A stretch of 64,000 bases of DNA from Actinomadura alba (GCF_014323705.1 NZ_JABVEC010000004.1:1-64000); one strand, 5' to 3'; positions 16,949-26,131 are shown, counted from the first letter of the stretch. Made by a program: numbers and translations. Notes: generated by a model from the sequence alone, not told the origin.

Positions 16949-19098
16949 GCGGACCACCTGCCGGAGCGATCCGGGCCGCGGTCGTCGCCACCGTGGCGGC
17001 GGCGGCCGGTCTGATCGCGGCCCTCGTGCTCGGGGGCGCGGTCACCGAGAAGATCATTCCTGGGCTCGGCGACGCGGGGGAACTCACCCGGTGGGGCCTG
17101 CCACTGGCCAGGCTCGCCATGGACATCGGCGCGGTCCTGACCGTGGGCGCGCTGCTCGCCGCGACGGTGCTCCTCCCCAGTGAACGCGCCAAGGGCACGA
17201 ACATGCTCGGCCCGTCGGCCCTCGGATACCTCCGGGCCGCGTCGTGGCTCGCGGCCGGCTGGGCCACCGCGGCCGCGGCCACGCTGATCCTCACCGTCTC
17301 GGACATCCTCGGCGAGCCGGTCGGCAAGGTCGTCTCCGGAAGTGAGCTGAGCAGCTACATCGGGCAGCTGCCCCAGGGCACGGCGCTGATGTTCGTCGTC
17401 ATGCTGACCGCCGTCGTCGCCCTGCTCGCCCGGACGGCCACGACGGCGGGCAGCTCGCTCGGCCTGCTCCTCCTGGCCGGCGTCGCCCTGCTGCCGCCGC
17501 CGCTCAACGGCCATTCGGCCTCCTCGCCCAACCACTCGGTCGCGACCGTCGGCCTGGCACTGCACATCGCCGCGATCACTCCCTGGGTGGGGGGCCTCGC
17601 GGTGCTCTGCTGGCACGCGTGGAAGGAGCCGGGCCGCGGCAGCGGTGGCGGCGAACTGCACGTGGCCGCCGAACGGTTCAGCCGCATGGCGCTGTGGTGC
17701 TACATCGCCGTCGGCGTCAGCGGGCTCGCCAACGTCATCTCCCGGCTGCCCGACCCGACCGAGCTGTTCACCAGCGCCTACGGCCGGCTCGTGCTGGCCA
17801 AGATCGCCGCTTACGCCGTGCTCGGCTGGTTCGGCTGGTGGCATCGCCGCCGTACCCTGCCCGCCGTGGCGGCGCGGAAGCCGGGGGCGTTCGCGCGGCT
17901 CGCGTCGGTCGAGGCCGCCGTGATGGCGGCCACGATGGGCCTGGCGGTGGCGCTCTCCCGCACCGCTCCGCCGGTGGTCGACAGCACCGGCGGCACCGCC
18001 AAGGAGCTGCTCGGCTACGACATGCCCCCGCCCATCACCGTCGAGAGACTGCTCACGCTGTGGCGGTTCGACCTCTTCTTCGCACTTCTGATCATCGTGC
18101 TGGGCGGCGTCTACCTCGCCGGGATACGGCGGCTGCGCAAGCGCGGTGACTCCTGGCCGGTCGGGCGCACGGTCGCGTGGCTGGCCGGGCTGGTCTCCAT
18201 CGCCGCCGTCACGCTGAGCGGCGTGGCGACCTACGCCCCCGTGCTCTTCAGCGTGCACATGGCACAGCACATGGTGCTGGCGATGCTCACCCCCATCTTC
18301 CTGGTCCTCGGCGCACCGGTGACGCTGGCGCTGCGGGCGCTGAAACCGGCGGCAACCAGGGGCGACCGGGGTCCGCGGGAGTGGTTGACGGTCTTCCTGC
18401 ACAGCCGGGCGGCCAAGGTCGTCACCCACCCGACGGTGGCGACAGCGATCTTCATCGTCAGTACGTACGCGCTGTACTTCAGCCCGCTGTTCGAGCAGGC
18501 GATGCGCGCCCATCTCGGGCACATCGCGATGCTCAGCCACTTCATGCTGTCCGGGATCCTGTTCTTCTGGGTGCTCATCGGCATAGACCCGGCCCCGACG
18601 CGCCTGCCGTACATCGGGCGGCTGCTCGTGCTGTTCGTCACGATGCCCTTCCACGCGTTCTTCGGCATCGCGATCATGAACATGGGCAAGCCGCTGGCGG
18701 AGGGCTGGTACACCGCGCTCGACCGGCCCTGGGGCGCGTCGCTGGTGTCCGACCAGAGCACCGGCGGGGCCATGGCGTGGGCGTTCGGCGAGATCCCGAC
18801 CTTCATCGTGCTCCTCGCCCTGGTGTTCCAGTGGTTCGTGGAGGACGAACGCCTGGCCCGCCGCCTGGAGCGCAAGGCCGACCGGGCCGAGGCGCGCAAG
18901 GAGAACGACGAGCTCTCCGACTACAACGCCTATCTCGCGTCACTCGACCGGCGCTCGGGCCGGAAGGCGGCGACGCCGGCGGCGGCCGGGGCCGCAGAGG
19001 CCCCCAGGACCGGCGGCACCGGCGACGGCGCCCGCGACCAGCCCGAGCCCGCCGAGAAGGTGGCCGAGGCCACGGACGGCGGTGACCCCCGCGAGTAG
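16945..19098 (+). CDS. CopD-CtaG fusion, copper import/cytochrome oxidase assembly
   Basis: Polytopic membrane protein of 717 residues joining two families. Residues 1-345 are CopD-like, with several membrane helices and conserved His in ALHIAAITPWVGGLAVLCWH. Residues 360-660 are the cytochrome c oxidase assembly factor CtaG (caa3 type), with YAPVLFSVHMAQHMVLAMLTPIFLVLG and HLGHIAMLSHFMLSGILFFW, His-rich helices likely to handle copper. A charged Ala/Gly-rich C-terminal tail follows. It is translationally coupled to copC. Likely role: moving copper across the membrane for cytochrome oxidase; direction is inferred. Confidence 0.88.
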   Translation: MSGPPAGAIRAAVVATVAAAAGLIAALVLGGAVTEKIIPGLGDAGELTRWGLPLARLAMDIGAVLTVGALLAATVLLPSERAKGTNMLGPSALGYLRAASWLAAGWATAAAATLILTVSDILGEPVGKVVSGSELSSYIGQLPQGTALMFVVMLTAVVALLARTATTAGSSLGLLLLAGVALLPPPLNGHSASSPNHSVATVGLALHIAAITPWVGGLAVLCWHAWKEPGRGSGGGELHVAAERFSRMALWCYIAVGVSGLANVISRLPDPTELFTSAYGRLVLAKIAAYAVLGWFGWWHRRRTLPAVAARKPGAFARLASVEAAVMAATMGLAVALSRTAPPVVDSTGGTAKELLGYDMPPPITVERLLTLWRFDLFFALLIIVLGGVYLAGIRRLRKRGDSWPVGRTVAWLAGLVSIAAVTLSGVATYAPVLFSVHMAQHMVLAMLTPIFLVLGAPVTLALRALKPAATRGDRGPREWLTVFLHSRAAKVVTHPTVATAIFIVSTYALYFSPLFEQAMRAHLGHIAMLSHFMLSGILFFWVLIGIDPAPTRLPYIGRLLVLFVTMPFHAFFGIAIMNMGKPLAEGWYTALDRPWGASLVSDQSTGGAMAWAFGEIPTFIVLLALVFQWFVEDERLARRLERKADRAEARKENDELSDYNAYLASLDRRSGRKAATPAAAGAAEAPRTGGTGDGARDQPEPAEKVAEATDGGDPRE

Positions 19099-19140
19099 GG
19101 CCGGTGCGGGTATGACCCCGTACGTGGACGGTGACCGCTG

Positions 19141-19590
19141 ATGCCCGGCCTGCCCGAGGAGCTCGTCCGGGCGCGCTTCGCCTCGGTGCCGGTCGTACGG
19201 CTGGCCACGGTGGGCCGGGACGGGCGTCCGCATCTCGTGCCCACGACGTTCGCGGTCGACGGCGACCACGTCTACACGGCGGTCGATCACAAGCCCAAGC
19301 GGACGGGCGACCTGAAGCGGCTGCGCAACATCGAGGGTGAGCCCAGGGTGGCGTTGCTCGCCGACCACTACGAGGACGACTGGGACCGGCTCTGGTGGGC
19401 GCGTGCCGACGGCACCGCCCGTATCGTGGCCGACCCGGCCGAGACGGCGCGGCCGATCGATCTTCTCGTGCGACGCTACCCGCAGTACGAGCGGCACCGC
19501 CCCGAGGGGCCGGTGATCAGTGTCCTCGTGGAACGGTGGTCCGGCTGGGCCTGGACACCGCCCGCCACGCATGATCATCCGTCGGCGTGA
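19141..19590 (+). CDS. Pyridoxamine-5-phosphate-oxidase-fold, F420-dependent-type protein
   Basis: Split-barrel flavin/deazaflavin-binding protein of the actinobacterial TIGR03668-like group, probably F420-dependent; substrate unknown. The 149-residue product shows VVRLATVGRDGRPHLVPTTFAVDGDHVYTAV in two segments near 17-47, KPKRTGDLKRLRNI for cofactor phosphate contact, and the WWARADGTARIV strand. It sits 42 bp after the CopD-CtaG gene without a clear ribosome site. Several F420-linked genes occur in the window (npdG at 28.8 kb), so the organism makes F420. Confidence 0.82.
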   Translation: MPGLPEELVRARFASVPVVRLATVGRDGRPHLVPTTFAVDGDHVYTAVDHKPKRTGDLKRLRNIEGEPRVALLADHYEDDWDRLWWARADGTARIVADPAETARPIDLLVRRYPQYERHRPEGPVISVLVERWSGWAWTPPATHDHPSA

Positions 19591-19693
19591 GCGCGGCCCA
19601 CGGCACGCGGCCGGGCTCGGTCCCCCGTGTGGGGGAGCCGGGCGCGGCGCGAAGCCGTGCGGGCGGGGGAGGCGGCGGCCGGGGCCGTCGCGA

Positions 19694-19705
19694 GATGATC
19701 GGATC
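19694..19705 (+). promoter_or_regulatory. -10 element for leaderless histidine kinase mRNA
   Basis: GATGAT (19694-19699) followed by exactly 6 nt (CGGATC) and the GTG start at 19706. It keeps A2 and T6, the key positions of actinobacterial -10 hexamers, and no ribosome site is present. It is weaker than the TANNNT cases elsewhere in the window. Confidence 0.35.
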
Positions 19706-20965
19706 GTGTCCGGAACCAGGGTCCTGCGCCCACTGATCGCCCGGTCCACCTGGCGGCGGTGGGCCTACCTCGTCGCGGGCGGCGCCCTCCTCCTGCCGTA
19801 CTGGATCCTCGGCATGATCGTCGTGGCGCAACTCTTCCACAGCGAGAACAGCCAGGCCGCGTTCCCGATCGGGTTGCTGGCCCTGCTGCTGCCGATCCCC
19901 GCCGTCTTCGTGACCGGCCTCGTTCCGGCCGTACGGGTGCTCGAGGGCACGGCGGTCAAGGAACTGGTGGGTGGCGGGATCGCCCAGGAGACGATCGGCG
20001 CCGCGCGGTCGTGGGTCGCCCGCCTTCGCACCGCGTGCTGGTACTCCGGCCATCTCTGGCTGGGCATGCTCGTCAGCATCCTCAGCCTGGCCGTACCGTC
20101 GGGTGCCATCGCGCTGGCCCTGCTGCCGCTCTGGGGCGCGCCGGCCGATCGGAACCTGTACGGCCGCTGGGCGTGGATATGGGATGAGCGGTGGGCCCAG
20201 ATCGCCGGGCCGGTGGGCGGCGTGCTGCTCACGGTGGGACTGGTCTACCTGTTCGCCGGGTGCGGCGCGCTGCTGGCGCGGCTGGCACCGGTGTTCCTCG
20301 GCCCGACGCCGGCGGAGCGGCTGACCGTACTCGAGGAGCGCGCGACGCGGCTGGCGGAGCGCAACCGGCTCGCACGGGAACTGCACGACTCGGTGGGGCA
20401 CGCGCTCAGCGTGGTCACCCTGCAGGCGGGCGCGGCCGGCCGGGTGCTCGACAGCGACCCCGCCTTCGCCCGGCAGGCGCTCGGCGCGATCGAGGAGACG
20501 GCGCGCAGCGCCCTCGAAGACCTCGACCATGTGCTCGGCCTGCTGCGCGAGGATGCCACCTCGAAGGCGCCGCAGCCCACGCTGACCGACCTGGCCGCGC
20601 TGCTGGACCAGACCAGGCTGGCCGGGGTGGAACTCGAGGCCCACATCGACGGAGATCTCACGCACGTTCCCGCGGCGGTCTCCCGGGAGGCCTACCGGAT
20701 CGTGCAGGAGGGGCTGACCAACGCGCTGAGGCACGCGGGGAGGGTGCCGGTCGTGCTGCGGCTCGCCGTGCGCGCCGATCTGCTGGAGGTGGAGATGAGC
20801 AATCCGATCGCGGCCGCGCCCGATCCGGTGAGACCGGCCCGTGGCGGCCGTGGGCTGCGCGGCATCCGCGAACGGGTCACCGTGCTGCGGGGTCACATGA
20901 GCGCCGGCCCGGACGGCCAGAGCTGGCGGATCGGCGTGTCACTGCCGCTACGGTCGGTCCCGTGA
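19706..20965 (+). CDS. Sensor histidine kinase, NarL/LuxR-type system
   Basis: Membrane sensor kinase of 419 residues. The N-terminal 190 residues hold about four hydrophobic segments (for example AYLVAGGALLLPYWILGMIVV) with no large external domain, so the signal is probably sensed in the membrane. A short coiled segment leads to the HisKA_3 box ARELHDSVGHALSVVTLQAG with the phospho-accepting His, and a HATPase_c domain with EAYRIVQEGLTNALRHA and GRGLRGIRERV. GTG start with a 6-nt-spaced -10 element. Its stop overlaps the response regulator start, so the pair is cognate. Confidence 0.9.
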   Translation: MSGTRVLRPLIARSTWRRWAYLVAGGALLLPYWILGMIVVAQLFHSENSQAAFPIGLLALLLPIPAVFVTGLVPAVRVLEGTAVKELVGGGIAQETIGAARSWVARLRTACWYSGHLWLGMLVSILSLAVPSGAIALALLPLWGAPADRNLYGRWAWIWDERWAQIAGPVGGVLLTVGLVYLFAGCGALLARLAPVFLGPTPAERLTVLEERATRLAERNRLARELHDSVGHALSVVTLQAGAAGRVLDSDPAFARQALGAIEETARSALEDLDHVLGLLREDATSKAPQPTLTDLAALLDQTRLAGVELEAHIDGDLTHVPAAVSREAYRIVQEGLTNALRHAGRVPVVLRLAVRADLLEVEMSNPIAAAPDPVRPARGGRGLRGIRERVTVLRGHMSAGPDGQSWRIGVSLPLRSVP

Positions 20966-21636
20966 CGACTCCCGTGACCCCCCACGACACCACCACCGTG
21001 CTGGTCGCCGACGACGAGCAGCTCATCCGGGCCGGCCTGCGCGCGATCGTCGAGGGCGAGCCCGACCTCACCGTGGTCGGCGAGGCGGCCGACGGCGCCC
21101 ATGCCGTGGCCGAGGCGGCCCGGCTGCGGCCGGACGTGATCCTGATGGACGTGCGGATGCCGGCGCTCGACGGCATCCAGGCCACCCGGCGGATCCTGGA
21201 GCCGGCCGGCCGGGCGCCTAAGATCATCGTGGTCACGACGTTCGAGAACGACGAGTACGTGTACGACGCGTTGCGCGCCGGGGCCGCGGGCTTCCTGCTC
21301 AAGCGGGCCCGGCCCCAGGACATCGTGCAGGCCATCCGGATGGTCGCGCACGGGGAGACGCTGCTGTTCCCGGCGGCCATCCGGGCCCTCGCCACCGAGC
21401 ACGGCCGGGCTCCCGAGGGCGGCGCGCGGTGGCACGGCCGGCTGACCGAGCGGGAGGCCGAGGTACTCCGGCTCATGGCGAAGGGACACTCCAACGCCGA
21501 GATCGCCGAGGAGCTGTTCGTGAGCCCGCAGACGGTGAAGACCCATGTCGGCAACACGCTGGCCAAGCTCCACGCCCGTGACCGCACCCAGGCGGTGATC
21601 TTCGCGTACGAGACCGGCTTCATCACGCCGGCCTAG
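20962..21636 (+). CDS. LuxR/NarL family response regulator
   Basis: Partner of the kinase just upstream (GTGA overlap). The 224-residue product has a receiver domain with the acidic pair VLVADDEQLIRAGL, the phospho-acceptor Asp in PDVILMDVRMPALDG and the switch Thr in VVTTFEND, followed by a GerE-type HTH (LTEREAEVLRLMAKGHSNAE, then VSPQTVKTHVGNTLAKL). All key residues are present. The repeat array at 21721-21783 lies 85 bp downstream and could be a target of this regulator, but that is only positional. Confidence 0.93.
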   Translation: MTTPVTPHDTTTVLVADDEQLIRAGLRAIVEGEPDLTVVGEAADGAHAVAEAARLRPDVILMDVRMPALDGIQATRRILEPAGRAPKIIVVTTFENDEYVYDALRAGAAGFLLKRARPQDIVQAIRMVAHGETLLFPAAIRALATEHGRAPEGGARWHGRLTEREAEVLRLMAKGHSNAEIAEELFVSPQTVKTHVGNTLAKLHARDRTQAVIFAYETGFITPA

Positions 21637-21720
21637 CCGAGGCGGCGCGCCGGGGCGGCGGAGCGCGGAGTCGTGTCGGCGACGCCGCCGCTGCACAGAG
21701 ATCGGCGCCGTGTGGCCGGA

Positions 21721-21783
21721 GGGGACGGTGTGGCGCAGGGGACGGTGTGGCGCAGGGGACATTAGGGCACCGGGGGGACATTA
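21721..21783 (+). repeat. GGGGAC repeat array in a 321-bp intergenic region
   Basis: The gap 21637-21957 holds GGGGAC-starting units at 21721, 21738, 21755 and 21774. The first two are identical 17-mers (GGGGACGGTGTGGCGCA); the last two share GGGGACATTA, 19 bp apart. The rest of the gap is GC-rich with no convincing gene. The array could be an operator for the downstream secreted protease or simply slipped sequence. Confidence 0.6.
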
Positions 21784-21957
21784 CGCCGCTCACCGGCAAG
21801 AGACCGGAAGCGGGTCACGTCCTGGCCGTGCCTGTCCCTGTACCTGGTGCCGGGCGCGAGGACTTTGCCCAGGTGAGGCGCCTCCCAGGGAAGCGGTGAA
21901 GGAGTCAGACAGAGCCCGCGAGGGAATGGGGTACTCATTGGCCGGCTCCATGAGTGG

Positions 21958-22497
21958 GTGGTTGTGATGAGGGCACGCTGGGCCGCGCCCGTGCTGGTTG
22001 TCGCCTTAACACTGGGCATGGGTGGATACGAGACCGAGCCTGCGTACAGCGTCGTCTCAGCGCTGGGCGACAGCCGCATGGCTCGCCCGCGAGCGGAGGG
22101 CGGTTTCACGGTACCGATCCGAGTGGTCACCGAGCGTGGTGCCACCATCGTCTTCGTTCAGGTGATGGTGAACGGCCGTGGCCCGTTCGACTTCATCCTG
22201 GACACCGGTGCCTCTTCCTCGTCAGTGGACCGTTCATTGGTCCAGCAGCTTCAGCTACCGCCGACCGGGGCCACCGCGCATGTCCAGGGCATCGCCGGTG
22301 AGGCGCTCGCGCCGGTCGTACGGATACGCGTGTGGACACTCGGGGGGCAGGTGCTGCGCTCTCGTGCCATGCCGGTGTTCGAGCTCGGTGACAGCAGGGT
22401 GGCCGGACTGCTCGGCTCCGACGAACTGCGCCGCTTCGGTGCGGTCACCGTCGACTACCGCCGGCAGCGGCTGACGCTGCACAACACGGGGAGGTGA
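21958..22497 (+). CDS. Secreted retropepsin-like aspartic protease domain protein
   Basis: The 179-residue product has a signal-peptide-like N-terminus (RARWAAPVLVVALTLGMGG) and one clan AA aspartyl protease domain: VNGRGPFDFILDTGASSSSVD holds the catalytic DTGA (split here: VNGRGPFDF, ILDTGASSS), then a flap region VQGIAGEALAP and the closing VAGLLGSDELRRFGAVTVDY that resembles the hydrophobic-hydrophobic-Gly motif. Such single-lobe proteins must dimerise to be active. Starts at 21958, 21964 or 21967 are all possible and none has a strong ribosome site. It converges on an HtrA-type protease gene with 24 bp between. Activity is inferred from the motif. Confidence 0.75.
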   Translation: MVVMRARWAAPVLVVALTLGMGGYETEPAYSVVSALGDSRMARPRAEGGFTVPIRVVTERGATIVFVQVMVNGRGPFDFILDTGASSSSVDRSLVQQLQLPPTGATAHVQGIAGEALAPVVRIRVWTLGGQVLRSRAMPVFELGDSRVAGLLGSDELRRFGAVTVDYRRQRLTLHNTGR

Positions 22498-22521
22498 GCG
22501 CCGTCCTCGTCCCGCGGGGAT

Positions 22522-23595
22522 TCAGGTGCCGGGCAGTACCTCGAGTCGCACGTCGACGGTCCGCCGGCTCCCGCCGCGCAGCAAGGTGACCTTGGCCGTG
22601 TCGCCCGGCTTCAGCTGCGCCAGCATCTTGGCCAGGTCGGCCTGGGTGGGTGTGGGCGTGCCGTTGACGGTCACGATGACGTCTCCGTGGTGAATGCCGG
22701 CCTTGGCGGCGCCACTGCCCTTGATGACGCTGATGACGCCGACCCCGGCCGGGTCGCCGGTGGCCTGGTCGATCACGGTGGCGACGGTCACGCCCAGGGA
22801 GGCGCGCCCGGAGTTGGTGACCCTCCCGTGCTCGATGAGCTGCGGCACGATGTACCTGACGGTGTTGCTCGGGACGGCGAAGCCGATGCCCTGGGCGGCC
22901 CGGCCGGGCGACGCGGCGGCGATCAGCGTCGGAATGCCCACCACCTGGCCGTTCAGGGTGACGAGGGCGCCCCCGCTGTTGCCCGGATTGATCGCCGCGC
23001 TGGTCTGGACGGCACTGGAGATCGTCGCGCCGGGAAAGGCCCCCTCCTGCTCCGCGGTCACGGTGCGCCCGATGCCGGAGATGATGCCGTCGGTGACGCT
23101 GCCGGTCAGCCCGAGCGGGCTGCCCATGGCCATGACGATCTGCCCCACCCGCAGCCGGGCGGAGTCGCCGAACACGGCCGGCCGGACGACCGCTCCATCC
23201 ACCTTGATCACGGCGAGGTCGTCGGGGCTGAAGAGCCCGACGAGCCGGCCGGTGAGCGGCTTGCCCCCGCTGGCCTGCGTCACCTTGATCGAGGACGCTC
23301 CCTCCACCACGTGCGCGTTGGTGACGATGTGGCCGAGCCTGTCGTAGATCACCCCCGAGCCCTCGCCCTGGTCGGTCGTGACCTGTACGACCGACGGCAG
23401 CACGGTTCGGGCGACCTGCTCGAACTGCCGCTGGAGCTGCGCCGCGGACGCGGCGACGCTCATCGCCGGTGCCGTGGTCCGCTCGCTGCCGACGTGCCTC
23501 GCGGTCCGGGTCTGCTGGCAGCCGGCGAGCAGGGGGAGGGCCATCGCGATGACCGCCGGGACCGCGACGACGCGTGCGCTGAGGACTCTGTGCAC
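22522..23595 (-). CDS. HtrA/DegP-like serine protease with PDZ domain, lipoprotein
   Basis: Envelope quality-control protease of the S1C family. The 357-residue product has a lipobox LLAGC (Cys26), so it is probably a lipoprotein on the outer face of the membrane. The trypsin-like domain has the full triad: His in IVTNAHVVEG, Asp in SPDDLAVIKV and Ser in INPGNSGGALV. A single PDZ domain follows (GVISVIKGSGAAKAGIHHGD). The GTG at 23595 is chosen because AGGGGG precedes it; a GTG two codons upstream is possible. Confidence 0.92.
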   Translation of the reverse strand: MHRVLSARVVAVPAVIAMALPLLAGCQQTRTARHVGSERTTAPAMSVAASAAQLQRQFEQVARTVLPSVVQVTTDQGEGSGVIYDRLGHIVTNAHVVEGASSIKVTQASGGKPLTGRLVGLFSPDDLAVIKVDGAVVRPAVFGDSARLRVGQIVMAMGSPLGLTGSVTDGIISGIGRTVTAEQEGAFPGATISSAVQTSAAINPGNSGGALVTLNGQVVGIPTLIAAASPGRAAQGIGFAVPSNTVRYIVPQLIEHGRVTNSGRASLGVTVATVIDQATGDPAGVGVISVIKGSGAAKAGIHHGDVIVTVNGTPTPTQADLAKMLAQLKPGDTAKVTLLRGGSRRTVDVRLEVLPGT

Positions 23596-23786
23596 GAACA
23601 CCCCCTGGTCAACGGCTTTCCCAGCATGCCGGGAATGAGGCGTTCACGCCGGTCGTATGCCGCGACCTTGACTCGTAGCGGGGGATCTGTTTGCCTGCCG
23701 CGGGCTTCCTGCGATCATGAGGGCCCACGACGACAGGAGGAGGCGCGGTTCCGGGCCGGATCCCGGGGCACGTGCGCCGCGACACC

Positions 23787-25214
23787 ATGACATCTGCACC
23801 CACGACCCCGGCGGGGGGCTCGGAACAGGCCGGACGGGCACGGGCCGACCTGCTCGTACGTTCGGCCGCGTTGGTGGCGACCTGCGACGACGGGCGCAGG
23901 GAGCTGGCCGGCGGCTGGGTCGCCGTGACCGGCGGGCTGATCAGCGGTGTGGGGGGCGCGGCCGATCCGGAGCCTCCGGCGCTCAGGACGCTCGACGCGA
24001 GCGGCTGCCTGGTGACTCCCGGCCTGATCAACACCCATCATCACCTCTACCAGAACCTGACCAGGGCCTACGCACCCGCGGTGAACGGCACGCTGTTCGA
24101 GTGGCTGACCGCGCTCTACCCGGTCTGGAGCAGGGTCGACGAGGAGGCGTCCTACCTGTCGGCCTGGGTGGGGCTGGCCGAACTGGCGCTCGGCGGATGC
24201 ACCACCAGCACCGACCACCTCTACATCCGGCCCGTGGGCGGCGGCGACCTGTGGTCGGCCGAGATCACCGCGGCCCGCGAACTCGGCATGCGGTTCCATC
24301 CGACCCGCGGCTCGATGAGCGTGTCGGTCAAGGACGGCGGGCTGCCGCCGGACTCGGTCGTCCAGGACGAGGACGAGATCCTCGCGGACTGCGAGCGGCT
24401 GGTGCTCGCCCATCACGATTCCTCGTGGGGCGCCATGGTGCGCGTCGCCCTCGCGCCGTGCTCGCCGTTCAGCGTGAGCCCGGATCTCATGCGGCGCTCC
24501 GCCGAGCTCGCCGAGCGCCTCGACGTGCGGCTGCACACCCACCTCGCCGAGGACCCCGACGAGGACTCCTACTGCATGGAGACCTTCGGAAAGCGGCCGA
24601 TCGAGCTCTTCGAGGAGGTCGGCTGGCTGACCGGCCGCGCCTGGGTGGCGCACTGCATCTATCCGAACGAGGCCGAGATCGCCCGGCTGGGCGCGGCGGG
24701 GGTCGGCGTCGCGCACTGCCCGAGCTCCAACATGATGATCGGCGGTGGCGGCTTCGCACCCGTACGGGAGTACCGCGCCGCCGGGGTACCGGTCGGGCTG
24801 GGCTGCGACGGCTCGGCCTCCAACGACCAGGCGTCACTGTGGCTGGAGTCGCGCATGGCGCTGCTGCTCGGCCGCCAGCGCGCAGGCGCGCGCGGAATGA
24901 CGGCCCGGGAGGTCCTCGACATCGGCACGCGTGGCGGCGCGGCTTGCCTCGGCCGGGCCGGTGAGCTGGGGGAGCTGTCCGTGGGAGCGGCCGGCGACCT
25001 GGTGTGCTGGCCGCTCGACGGCCTCGTCCACTCCGGGGCGCTGACCGACCCGATCGAGGCGTGGCTGCGCTGCGGCCCGGCCGCCGCCCGGCACACCGTC
25101 GTGGCCGGCCGGGCGGTGGTCGAGGACGGGGAGCTGGCGGTGACCGGTGTCGATGAGATCGTCCGGCGCCATCACGCTGCGGCCGCGCGTCTGCAGGGCG
25201 TGACCATGACCTGA
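23787..25214 (+). CDS. 8-oxoguanine deaminase-type amidohydrolase
   Basis: Zinc amidohydrolase of the guanine/8-oxoguanine deaminase and AtzB group. The 475-residue product has the metal ligands of the superfamily: VTPGLINTHHHLYQNLTR near residue 75, HTHLAEDPDED, AHCIYPNEAE and GLGCDGSASND, then a C-terminal composite domain ending AVVEDGELAVTG. Family members with this pattern deaminate 8-oxoguanine or guanine, giving urate or xanthine, so it could feed the purine operon 12 kb away. The substrate is inferred. The ATG at 23787 lacks a near ribosome site; GTG 23772 is an alternative. Confidence 0.8.
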   Translation: MTSAPTTPAGGSEQAGRARADLLVRSAALVATCDDGRRELAGGWVAVTGGLISGVGGAADPEPPALRTLDASGCLVTPGLINTHHHLYQNLTRAYAPAVNGTLFEWLTALYPVWSRVDEEASYLSAWVGLAELALGGCTTSTDHLYIRPVGGGDLWSAEITAARELGMRFHPTRGSMSVSVKDGGLPPDSVVQDEDEILADCERLVLAHHDSSWGAMVRVALAPCSPFSVSPDLMRRSAELAERLDVRLHTHLAEDPDEDSYCMETFGKRPIELFEEVGWLTGRAWVAHCIYPNEAEIARLGAAGVGVAHCPSSNMMIGGGGFAPVREYRAAGVPVGLGCDGSASNDQASLWLESRMALLLGRQRAGARGMTAREVLDIGTRGGAACLGRAGELGELSVGAAGDLVCWPLDGLVHSGALTDPIEAWLRCGPAAARHTVVAGRAVVEDGELAVTGVDEIVRRHHAAAARLQGVTMT

Positions 25215-25243
25215 TCCCGGTGTGCGGCCCCGTGGGCGGCGGC

Positions 25244-26002
25244 TCAGGATCGCAGCAGGCCGGTCACCTCGTCGCCGAGCGCGGACCGCACGGCGAGGAT
25301 CGTGATCACGAGCGTGAGCAGCGGGGCCATCACCCAGCGCTCGGCCCTGCCGTTGGTGCGGGCGATGACCGGTATCTCGACCGACCACTGCACCGGCCAG
25401 AACACCGGACAGCCGCGCGGGGTGAGGCAGTCGCCGATCACATGGGCCAGACAACCGAGGGTGACGGCGTAACCGACGTAGCGCATGTCGACGTCGCGCA
25501 TCATGAAGACGATCGCGGCCGCGAGCAGGGCGTTCATCACCCCGGTCAGAAGGTCGCTCTTCTGGAACCCGATGCCGACGCCGCGCAGGCCCAGGCCGAC
25601 GACGAAGAAGAGCACCCCCCACCACACGTGCACGGCGTGGGTCGCCGCCAGGTCGGTCAGGTAGCCCGCGCCCACCGCGAACGCGATGGAGTGCGTGGCG
25701 TGCCGGTGACCGCCCGACACCATGCCCACGACCTTGCAGAGCACCTGGGTGATCGGCCCGTAGGTGTTGGCGATCGTCCCGTCGTGGTGGTCGATGTCGG
25801 GCAGCAGCGCGGCCCCCGCGCAGACCACGGCGCCCGCCGCGACCTGCTCGGCGGACAGGCTCACCGCATGGGAACCGAGCAGTGCCTCGTTGGTCACCAG
25901 GGGAATGGCGGCGAGCCACGCGGCGGTCCCGCTGAGCGCGTGCGTGTAGCCCATCATGCGCTGATGATCCGTTTCGTCGGCACGGCGGAACGATAACTTC
26001 AT
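25244..26002 (-). CDS. YdjM-type membrane metal-dependent hydrolase
   Basis: Integral membrane protein of the LexA-regulated YdjM family, predicted metal-dependent hydrolase with no known substrate. The 252-residue product has conserved histidine/aspartate motifs facing one side: MMGYTHALSG, LLPDIDHHDGTIAN, GGHRHATHSIAF and AHVIGDCLTPRG, separated by hydrophobic segments, with a last helix before the C-terminus (LLTLVITILAV). The start at 26002 is tentative because neither it nor the methionines at 25957/25954 have a ribosome site. It is in the same direction as the HhH protein gene, 129 bp downstream of it. Confidence 0.78.
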   Translation of the reverse strand: MKLSFRRADETDHQRMMGYTHALSGTAAWLAAIPLVTNEALLGSHAVSLSAEQVAAGAVVCAGAALLPDIDHHDGTIANTYGPITQVLCKVVGMVSGGHRHATHSIAFAVGAGYLTDLAATHAVHVWWGVLFFVVGLGLRGVGIGFQKSDLLTGVMNALLAAAIVFMMRDVDMRYVGYAVTLGCLAHVIGDCLTPRGCPVFWPVQWSVEIPVIARTNGRAERWVMAPLLTLVITILAVRSALGDEVTGLLRS

Positions 26003-26131
26003 CACGGTGGGGCGCCGAAGCGGCACGCCGTGTCTCCACTGAACGTGATCAGAACGTCTGAAGAGGTACGGGCGGCGCCGCCCGTGGCGCGTGCCACGTG
26101 CCACTCGGCCGGCCCGGCCGCGCGGTCCGCG

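Noticed and set aside
19614..19645. C-run/G-run hairpin (CCCCC-GTGT-GGGGG) after the pyridoxamine-oxidase-fold gene as a terminator.
   Set aside because: The stem breaks beyond six pairs and it lies upstream of the two-component genes on the same strand; not strong enough to list.
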